Shown in pieces: positions 1 to 5,854 of a DNA stretch of 24,295 bases (positions are counted from its first letter, which is position 1; the number at the start of each line of letters is the position of its first letter). The position numbers were made by a program, and so were the translations under genes. The DNA is from Terrimesophilobacter sp036833635 (GTDB lineage: Bacteria; Actinomycetota; Actinomycetes; Actinomycetales; Microbacteriaceae). The notes under the pieces are model-generated. The model saw only the letters and a program-made list of their open reading frames with translations. It made no database searches and was not told where the DNA came from. The stretch spans positions 1-24,295 of the forward strand of contig DAITPJ010000028.1 in NCBI GenBank assembly GCA_036833635.1, written 5' to 3'.

Positions 1-474
1 GACGTGGCCGAGGAGCGGTTGCCGGCGTCCGTCGCCCACATCGCGCGGGACCCGCTCGACCCGCACTTCGACGACGCCCGCTTCTTCGCCGCGCTGCGCA
101 AGCGCCGAACGGGCGTCAAGCGGGCCCTGCTCGACCAAACCCTCGTGAGCGGTATCGGCAACATCTATGCGGATGAGGCGTTGTGGGCAGCGCGCATCCA
201 CTACGGCCAGCCGACGGATGCGCTGAGCCGTCCGCGCGCGACCGTGCTGCTCGCCGAGGTGCGCGCCGTGCTCGCGAAGGCCCTCGACGAGGGAGGCACG
301 AGCTTCGACGCGCAGTACCGCAACGTCAACGGGGAGTCAGGCTACTTCTCGCACTCGCTCAACGCATACGGGCAGCAGGGTCGACCGTGCCCGCGGTGCG
401 GCCGCCCGATCGTGCGTGAGCAGTTCATGAACCGCGGGAGCCATTACTGCCCCCGCTGCCAGCGCATCCGCTGA
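1..474 (+). CDS. mutM: Formamidopyrimidine-DNA glycosylase, C-terminal part (5' end outside window)
   Basis: MutM/Fpg is a bifunctional glycosylase and AP lyase that removes 8-oxoguanine and ring-opened purines in base excision repair. The reading frame is open from the first base, so the gene begins upstream and the catalytic N-terminal Pro-Glu is not visible. What is seen is the helix-two-turn-helix region (LDQTLVSGIGNIYADEALW, about 40-60 residues into the visible part), the conserved GGTSFDAQYRNVNGESG stretch and, at the C-terminus, the four-cysteine zinc finger (CPRCG ... YCPRCQ) that contacts DNA. It ends in TGA. In many actinobacteria mutM lies directly before smc; here about 5.4 kb of other genes intervene. 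The family assignment is firm. Confidence 0.97.
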   Translation, partial: DVAEERLPASVAHIARDPLDPHFDDARFFAALRKRRTGVKRALLDQTLVSGIGNIYADEALWAARIHYGQPTDALSRPRATVLLAEVRAVLAKALDEGGTSFDAQYRNVNGESGYFSHSLNAYGQQGRPCPRCGRPIVREQFMNRGSHYCPRCQRIR

Positions 475-689
475 CCGGATTCCCATGATCGTTTCCTGAG
501 GAATGCGAGCAGCGAAACCGCTCTGCGATGGCCACCTGATGCCGTGCGGCCACCAGGATTAGTTGGGACAGTATCACTTAATGACTCGCCTTACAGTCCG
601 CATTTGTGACGACTTGCTCCCCAAATTCACGCGGCGTAGCGTCCGATCTAGCTCCGGAGTTTCACAAGAACGAGTAAGGAGAGAAAGAC
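475..689 (+). promoter_or_regulatory. Intergenic region with candidate promoter for the small secreted protein
   Basis: This 215-bp stretch holds no convincing gene. GC falls here (34 of 60 bases in 601-660). The best promoter candidate is TTGCTC (614-619), a 17-nt spacer and TAGCGT (637-642), which would start RNA near 649 and give a leader of about 40 nt. The leader carries a strong Shine-Dalgarno sequence, AAGGAG (676-681), 8 nt before the ATG at 690. A directly repeated GGCCACC lies in the first half. No clear mutM terminator was found. The Shine-Dalgarno call is solid; the promoter boxes are a by-eye match. Confidence 0.4.
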
Positions 690-1073
690 ATGAAGAAGAG
701 AACAGCATTGAGATCATCCGCGTTGGCGGTGGTAGTTGGCTCTATCATTGCGATCTGCGGCCTGACCCCTGCTTACGCAGCAGGTGCCAGTATCTCGCCT
801 AACTCACAGGCAAAGACCTCGGGATCGACGTTCACTTGGAGCCTCACTTGGTCGGGGGCAAGAACAACGAACAGCGGCACTTTCACAACTGGAAGTGGGC
901 ACACCTTTCTCCTAAATGGGTCGTCAGCCACCTCCACACCAAGGTCGTGGCAATTGCTGTCGTGCACACCACCGAAGCTCTTCAACCAATCGCTAACGAT
1001 CTTCGGCTCCGTTGGACAGGTTGTGGCGTCTGCAACATCGACGGCTACAGTCACCGCAGGTGGGTTCTGCTAG
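690..1073 (+). CDS. Small exported protein of unknown function (127 aa), first gene of a permease/ABC operon
   Basis: A family is not recognised. The protein starts with a clear Sec-type signal peptide: MKKR basic N-region, hydrophobic core to about residue 26, and a likely cut after AYA at residue 30. The mature part of about 97 residues is rich in Ser, Thr and Gly (SGSTFTWSLTWSG, TTNSGTFTTGSGHTF), probably beta-structured, with only two cysteines, C92 and the very last residue C127, which could form a disulfide. The ATG is supported by AAGGAG at 8 nt spacing. The TAG stop directly abuts the GTG of the permease gene, so the two are likely co-translated. The layout of small secreted protein, large membrane protein and ABC ATPase resembles lactococcin-972-type bacteriocin loci, but no Lcn972 sequence hallmark was recognised. 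Cargo, toxin or sensed ligand of the transporter are all possible. Confidence 0.7.
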   Translation: MKKRTALRSSALAVVVGSIIAICGLTPAYAAGASISPNSQAKTSGSTFTWSLTWSGARTTNSGTFTTGSGHTFLLNGSSATSTPRSWQLLSCTPPKLFNQSLTIFGSVGQVVASATSTATVTAGGFC

Positions 1074-3719
1074 GTGCCAGTACCTTCGGTACGGCTGGGT
1101 GCGGTCGACCGGTTTTTCCGATCGCGCACCCAGCTCGCCGCGATCGCGGTTCTCGGACTCTGCGTCCTCTTGGCCGTGGGTGTGCAGATATATTCTTCGC
1201 TGAGCCTTTCCCGGGTGCTGAGCGAGAATTGGCGAGGAGCCTATGATCTGCTCGTCACGGCCTCCGAAGGTGGTCTCACGACCTGCACGTCGGGAAGCGA
1301 TCGGCTCATCGCCCCCAATTTCGTGGGTTTCAGTGGAGCAGGGGGTATCAGCCTTGACCAATGGAGCACCATCCGAGAAATCGCGGGGGTTGAGGTCGCT
1401 GCTCCGATCGGCGCCGTCGGGCAGATCGCCAATGTGGCCCAGGATATCTACGTCGATGTGCCGATAGATTCACAGCAGAAGCCGACGGGATATTCACTTT
1501 CCGGAAGGCTCGTCATAGATGACGGGGTCAATCGATGGGAACTGCCGCCTGCCGAATTCCTAATCCAGACCTCACCGGAGAAGAGCCCGGGCCATCGAGT
1601 GATCTCTACCGCCGCTGGCTGGAGTGAGAGTCAGAATTACGCAGACGTATCCCTAGCCGTCACACCACCTTTTCCGGTGAGCGTCATTGCGATCGATCCG
1701 GCCTCGGAGAAGGAACTGCTCGGGGACCGAGGGGGGTTCCTCGACTCGCTGATCACTATCGGATCAGTTGACATCTCGACGGCCGAATCCGCCTCAGTAG
1801 GGTTCACCGATCTCATCGGGAAAGGGCGCCTTAAGGAGACTCCAGGAATGTTCACCTACCTCATTCTGGCCCCACAGGATTCTCCAGTCATTCCTCTTAT
1901 CGTGAACAGCGCGACGGAGCGCTCATCCTCCCTGACTTTGGAGTCCTCGACCTTCTCTCCACTGAGCGATGCCACCTCGCAGAACCTCGCTCAACTCTTC
2001 GCGCAAGTGACGCCTACTCTCTCACCGACCCAGGAGAGCACCATCGATCTCTCCACGCGATTGATCCCCTTCTCGGGCGACCCGCTTTCGTTTCCCGCAC
2101 CAGGGACCAATGTCGAGAGTCGCGACTTCGGCGGAAGCTACTACACCGGTGACGGGCTCCAACCTGCCATCCCTGGCCCTGCACAGCTCACACCGGGTAC
2201 CGCAGCCAATCAGTCGGGATGCGTGATGAACGCCGCTCCCCAGGATGATTTCATGTCGTCGGCCACTGCGCCGAGGGGGCTCGGCGACTATCACGAGCAG
2301 ACGTACCGATCGCTGACCACCCTGCCCGAGCCGGAGGTGCCGGTTGCGCCGGTTCCGGTGGGGTCGTATTCGGTGTCGGATGTGGACCTCGGTGCGGGCG
2401 ATGTCTCCTATGTTCCCTTAGGCGCATATGAGTCGGGTGAAACTCAGATTCTGGGTCAGGTCGATGATCCGGACACGGCTCGGTCGCAGGGAGTAGTGCG
2501 GCCGGGGATCAGTGGCCTGGGGATCACGACGGGCAGCGCCGGGGCGTTGACGACGCTGGAGGCTGCGAAGCTGATCCGGGGGGATACACCGATCGATGCG
2601 ATTCGGGTTCGGGTGGCCGGGGTGGACCGGTATGACGATGCGGGCAGGGCGAAGGTGGCCAAGGTTGCCGAAGCGATCCGGGCTCTGGGTTTGCATGTGG
2701 ATGTGGTGGCCGGCTCGTCCAGGGAAGCGGTGGGCATCTACGTGCCCGACTACACCCCCACCGACGCCGGTGGCTGGGAGGATCTGGGGTGGGTGCGGCA
2801 GCAATGGTCGGCCCTGGATGCGGCGGCGAAGGTGGAGAGTTCCCTGGACGTGGGCGGGCTGGCGCTGCTGGTCTACGCGGTGGTCGGCGGGGCGCTGCTG
2901 GCCGGGGCAGCATCCGTACTGGCTGGCATCGCCCGGCGCCGGGCCGTGCGCACGCTGCGGCAGATCGGCTGGACGGGCCGCCAGGCACTGGTCTGGGTGG
3001 GCGGGGAGTATCTGGTCGGTGCCGCGGTACTCGTCGCGGTCTCGGCGACGGCGCTCGGATTCGCCTGGTGGGCGGACACCCTTTCTCCAATCCTGGGCAC
3101 GGTCGTCGGAGTCGTGGTGGCAGGGTATTGCGCTGGAGGATTGCTGTCGGCATTGCTGGCGATGCGCGATCCGCAGGCTCCGCGCCGCCGCGGCGTGCAC
3201 AAGGATGTGCACCCGGTGGCCACCGCGGCGGCGTTCGGAGTCAAGACCGCCGCCCGTACGCGTGGAGTGACCGTCACGACCGCTCTGACCCTGGCTCTCA
3301 TCGGCGCTGGTGTTGGGGTAGCCTCTGGCGCGATCCTGGGAGCCATCACCGGAGCAGGGGCGACCCTGCTGGCAGGAGTCGCGGTCTCCAGCCTGCTGCC
3401 CCTGCACCTGGCACTCGCCATGGTCGGGGTGTGTTCGGGACTCGTTCTGGCCGTCGTCGGCCGGCGTGCCGACAGGCCCCGCCGGGCCCGCGCTCTGGAT
3501 GCCCTCACCAGGATGGGGTGGGAGCGTCGCACCGTGAATGTGAGTCTGGCCGCGGAACTGGCCATCACCCTGGTTCTCGCCCTGATCCTGGCACCCGTCG
3601 CGGTGGCTGCAGTGTCGCTTCTGGCCAACTACCCTCTGATCGTGACCGTTCCGCTGACCGTCGCCGGCACCGTGCTGGCGGCCGGTGTCATCCTCACCAC
3701 CCGGACCGCACGCGCATGA
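1074..3719 (+). CDS. FtsX-like ABC transporter permease with very large extracytoplasmic domain (881 aa)
   Basis: This is a membrane subunit working with the ATPase encoded directly downstream. Topology by eye: one TM helix at about 19-41, an extracytoplasmic region of roughly 550 residues, then about seven TM helices (near 595-617, 646-665, 672-697, 731-755, 765-794, 822-850 and 855-876). Two cytoplasmic loops carry the FtsX/MacB-like pattern (RTLRQIGWTGRQ and ALTRMGWERRTV), suggesting a duplicated FtsX core. This topology suits MacB/FtsX-type mechanotransmission or extraction of an envelope substrate rather than import. The start is GTG immediately after the TAG of the exported-protein gene; the stop overlaps the ATPase start as ATGA. 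Codon and base composition change inside the gene: 33 of 60 bases are G/C at 1741-1800 but 44 of 60 at 2821-2880. The substrate is unknown. Confidence 0.85.
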   Translation: MPVPSVRLGAVDRFFRSRTQLAAIAVLGLCVLLAVGVQIYSSLSLSRVLSENWRGAYDLLVTASEGGLTTCTSGSDRLIAPNFVGFSGAGGISLDQWSTIREIAGVEVAAPIGAVGQIANVAQDIYVDVPIDSQQKPTGYSLSGRLVIDDGVNRWELPPAEFLIQTSPEKSPGHRVISTAAGWSESQNYADVSLAVTPPFPVSVIAIDPASEKELLGDRGGFLDSLITIGSVDISTAESASVGFTDLIGKGRLKETPGMFTYLILAPQDSPVIPLIVNSATERSSSLTLESSTFSPLSDATSQNLAQLFAQVTPTLSPTQESTIDLSTRLIPFSGDPLSFPAPGTNVESRDFGGSYYTGDGLQPAIPGPAQLTPGTAANQSGCVMNAAPQDDFMSSATAPRGLGDYHEQTYRSLTTLPEPEVPVAPVPVGSYSVSDVDLGAGDVSYVPLGAYESGETQILGQVDDPDTARSQGVVRPGISGLGITTGSAGALTTLEAAKLIRGDTPIDAIRVRVAGVDRYDDAGRAKVAKVAEAIRALGLHVDVVAGSSREAVGIYVPDYTPTDAGGWEDLGWVRQQWSALDAAAKVESSLDVGGLALLVYAVVGGALLAGAASVLAGIARRRAVRTLRQIGWTGRQALVWVGGEYLVGAAVLVAVSATALGFAWWADTLSPILGTVVGVVVAGYCAGGLLSALLAMRDPQAPRRRGVHKDVHPVATAAAFGVKTAARTRGVTVTTALTLALIGAGVGVASGAILGAITGAGATLLAGVAVSSLLPLHLALAMVGVCSGLVLAVVGRRADRPRRARALDALTRMGWERRTVNVSLAAELAITLVLALILAPVAVAAVSLLANYPLIVTVPLTVAGTVLAAGVILTTRTARA

Positions 3720-4402
3720 CCACCACCGAACCCGCACTCGCACCGACCGGGGCGAGAGTCCAGGGCGTGCTCGAGCTGACCGGAATCGACATCGTGGTCG
3801 GGCAGCCCGCAATCACGATCGCCCGCAACTTCAGCATCAGCCTGCTGCCCGGCCAGTTCCACGGCATCCGCGGCCGCTCCGGCTCGGGCAAGACCTCCAT
3901 CCTGCGGGTCGCCGCGGGCCTGCGCGAACCCACCGCCGGAACGGTCAGCTGGGAGGGCGCCCCGATCGCCGATCTGAATCGGGATGAGCGGGCTCGTCGG
4001 CGTCGTCAGCTCATCGGCTACGTGGACCAGCAGGCCAACCTCATCGACGGGTTCACGGTGCTGGAGAATGTACTCATGCCCGCCGTCCCCGGCCGCAAGA
4101 CCAAGGAAAGCAAAGCCCGGGCGATGGAACTGCTTTCCGCCCTCGGTGTCGCCGGCAAGACAGCCGACACTGTCGACACCCTCTCCGGTGGGGAACGCCA
4201 GCGCGTCGCCTTGGCCCGCGCCCTGCTCCTGAGCCCGCCCATCCTCATCGCCGACGAACCCACCGCCAGCCTGGATCGGCGTACCGCCAACACCGTCATC
4301 GACCTGCTCGGAGACTACGCCGCCGCCGGCAACGCGCTTCTCGTCGCTGCCCATGACGCCGCCATCTTCACCAAGACCGACCACATCTACGACATCGACT
4401 GA
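3716..4402 (+). CDS. ABC transporter ATP-binding protein (228 aa)
   Basis: A single nucleotide-binding domain of the LolD/MacB-like group that should power the preceding permease. Motifs in order: Walker A GRSGSGKTS (53-61), Q-loop glutamines near 105-106, signature LSGGERQR (156-163), Walker B ILIADEP (176-182), D-loop SLD, and H-loop His213. Length and the TVLENVLMPA stretch fit ATPases of FtsX-type permeases. The ATG at 3716 overlaps the permease stop in ATGA, typical of translational coupling, and is preferred over longer in-frame starts buried in the permease gene. There is no substrate-binding-protein gene nearby, which fits an export, extraction or immunity/sensing role rather than uptake. 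The operon ends with a hairpin right behind the stop codon. Confidence 0.93.
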   Translation: MTTTEPALAPTGARVQGVLELTGIDIVVGQPAITIARNFSISLLPGQFHGIRGRSGSGKTSILRVAAGLREPTAGTVSWEGAPIADLNRDERARRRRQLIGYVDQQANLIDGFTVLENVLMPAVPGRKTKESKARAMELLSALGVAGKTADTVDTLSGGERQRVALARALLLSPPILIADEPTASLDRRTANTVIDLLGDYAAAGNALLVAAHDAAIFTKTDHIYDID

Positions 4403-4405
4403 AGA

Positions 4406-4448
4406 GGCTTCGCCGGATGGGTTGCGCGCTTCAGCGCGCATCGAAGCC
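4406..4448 (+). terminator. Bipartite hairpin behind the ABC operon
   Basis: The outer arms GGCTTCG (4406-4412) and CGAAGCC (4442-4448) are perfectly complementary. Inside them lies a second perfect stem, TGCGCGC (4423-4429) with GCGCGCA (4434-4440), closed by a TTCA loop. The structure begins four bases after the ATPase stop. There is no T-tract, so it could be a weak terminator or a 3'-end stabiliser. The rest of 4449-4585 shows no gene. Confidence 0.5.
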
Positions 4449-4541
4449 AGACCACCCTGAGTTCATTTCGGTGCGCCATTGCACGGTTGCACAGCTTGAG
4501 TACCGGGCGGCGCTCAACCGGCAGAGACGCCCCTTCGAGAC

Positions 4542-4556
4542 AGGCGCCGCGCGCCT
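4542..4556 (-). terminator. Possible terminator hairpin for the GNAT gene
   Basis: AGGCGC and GCGCCT flank a CGC loop about 30 nt past the stop of the minus-strand acetyltransferase gene. The stem is only 6 bp and no T-run follows, so this is a weak candidate. Confidence 0.25.
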
Positions 4557-4585
4557 TCCTCAGGGAACGGCATCCGGCTGCGCGC

Positions 4586-5680
4586 TCAGGGAGCGGTGGT
4601 CGGCGCGACCTCCGCCTTCTTCCATCCGCCGCCGTAGCCGACCGGCACGAAGCCGATGGCTTCGTTGACGTCGAGCATGGGCCGGTTCTCCTCGGCGTTG
4701 AAGGTCGTCACCGAAGGGTGTCCGGGATGCGTCTCGGCGAGGTACTTCAGGTTCGCGAGCTTGAGGAGCATCCCGAGCCGGTGACCGCGGTGCTCCTTGA
4801 GCACAAGGGTGTCCTGCTGCTCAACCGGGCGGTCGATCTCGGGCGGCACCGAGAGTTCGGTGAAGCCCGCGAGCGTGCCAGACTGCACGTGCTCCGCGAC
4901 CGTGACGAGCATCGTGCGCGGGCTCTCCTCCAGGAGATCGTCGCTGGTGCGCATCCGATCCTCGTCCCAGTTCTCCTCGTTGACCTCGAGACCGGCCGCT
5001 GGGGCATCCGTGCTCATGCGCCGGTGGAGAAGGGCGATGTCGGAGACCCACTGCTCCGGCGTCCGGCCGGTCCAGCGCACGAGCCGGTAGTCGTCGCCGG
5101 CTGCGACCAGCGCGGCCTCGTAGAGCCGGGCGAACTCCGCAGGGTCAAGGGGAAGAGCGAGCCGGCTCATACGCTCGACCTGCTCGAGCCTGAATCCGCG
5201 CGCCAGGAGGAATCGCGTCTCCGGGTTGTCGAGTGGGACCGACCCGAAGCCGGTCGGGGACGGCAAATGCTCCGACGCATCCGAACGCTTGTGGAGGAAG
5301 TAGCCCTGCTGGATGGCGCGGCCCTCCGCCTCGCACATCGCCGCGAGCCGCTCGTAGAGCGCCGCACCGATGCCGCGCCGGCGGAAGGCGGGCAGGACCT
5401 CGATCGAGAGCCAGGCATCCCTCGCGCCCTCCTCGATCGGCGCCTCGTAGATCGCCCGCGCGACGATGTGCCCATCGACTCGCGCGACGAGGCAGGTCTG
5501 TGGCTGATACGGGTCCTGCCAGTGAGGCAGCAACTCGGCGGGCTCGTAGCAGAGGTCGCGGTTGCCGACGGTATCGGCCTCGATCTCGTTGCGAACGTTC
5601 GTCATCTCGATGAAGCCGGCAGCATCCGGGGCGTCCAGGGATGCAGGGATCGTCAGTTCGTCGATGGTGAACGGGCTCAT
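4586..5680 (-). CDS. Tandem-domain GNAT family N-acetyltransferase (364 aa)
   Basis: An acetyl-CoA-dependent N-acyltransferase; the acceptor is unknown. Two GNAT halves are visible. The N-terminal one has the beta4-alpha3 acetyl-CoA signature IEVLPAFRRRGIGAAL (about 93-108), with RRRGIG as the pyrophosphate-binding loop. The C-terminal one has the equivalent HRGHRLGMLLK (about 297-307) and the FNAEENRPMLDVNEAIGF stretch typical of the end of a GNAT fold. Double GNAT proteins of this size include mycothiol synthase MshD, but nothing here identifies it as that enzyme. The ATG at 5680 is preferred over a TTG eight codons upstream because a perfect -35 (TTGACA) and a GAGGAT box sit exactly in leaderless position before it. 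It is transcribed opposite to its neighbours and lies between the ABC block and smc. Confidence 0.88.
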   Translation of the reverse strand: MSPFTIDELTIPASLDAPDAAGFIEMTNVRNEIEADTVGNRDLCYEPAELLPHWQDPYQPQTCLVARVDGHIVARAIYEAPIEEGARDAWLSIEVLPAFRRRGIGAALYERLAAMCEAEGRAIQQGYFLHKRSDASEHLPSPTGFGSVPLDNPETRFLLARGFRLEQVERMSRLALPLDPAEFARLYEAALVAAGDDYRLVRWTGRTPEQWVSDIALLHRRMSTDAPAAGLEVNEENWDEDRMRTSDDLLEESPRTMLVTVAEHVQSGTLAGFTELSVPPEIDRPVEQQDTLVLKEHRGHRLGMLLKLANLKYLAETHPGHPSVTTFNAEENRPMLDVNEAIGFVPVGYGGGWKKAEVAPTTAP

Positions 5681-5687
5681 GGTCGCA

Positions 5688-5715
5688 ATCCTCGGGGCGG
5701 GCAACGGGGTGTCAA
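5688..5715 (-). promoter_or_regulatory. Leaderless promoter of the GNAT gene
   Basis: Read on the minus strand: TTGACA (plus coordinates 5710-5715), a 16-nt spacer, GAGGAT (5688-5693), then 7 nt to the ATG at 5680. The perfect -35 and the short gap to the start codon indicate RNA that begins at or next to the start codon. Confidence 0.6.
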
Positions 5716-5810
5716 GAGTGCAAAGCCGATCAGACTACAACCGGATGGGCTGCCCGCTCTCGAAAGTGACCGAACCGTTGTCAACGCGGGGGAGGGCCCC
5801 GGCCGTCCGG

Positions 5811-5846
5811 TACCGTAGTCGCATGAACGTGGTCGGGTCGAGGAGG
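5811..5846 (+). promoter_or_regulatory. Candidate -10 box, short leader and ribosome binding site of smc
   Basis: TACCGT (5811-5816) lies 6 nt before an ATG at 5823, the same spacing as the leaderless starts elsewhere in the window. That ATG opens a 16-codon frame ending in TGA at 5871-5873, which overlaps the smc start. The smc GTG at 5855 has its own Shine-Dalgarno sequence AGGAGG (5841-5846) with 8 nt spacing. The RNA may therefore have a leader of about 32 nt that encodes a leader peptide, or the ATG may be coincidental. No good -35 was found. Confidence 0.4.
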
Positions 5847-5854
5847 GCACCGCG

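Noticed and set aside
563..802. 79-codon frame overlapping the start of the small exported protein
   Set aside because: No ribosome site and no recognisable domain; the exported-protein frame has a signal peptide and a strong Shine-Dalgarno sequence.
2418..3812. 464-codon open frame on the minus strand
   Set aside because: Shadow of the permease and ATPase genes in a high-GC region; its translation is Arg/Gly/Gln-rich with no domain, while the plus frame has clear TM helices.
690..4402. Direct assignment as a lactococcin-972 bacteriocin cluster
   Set aside because: Only gene order and topology fit; the mature small protein shows no recognised Lcn972 motif, so a family name would overreach.
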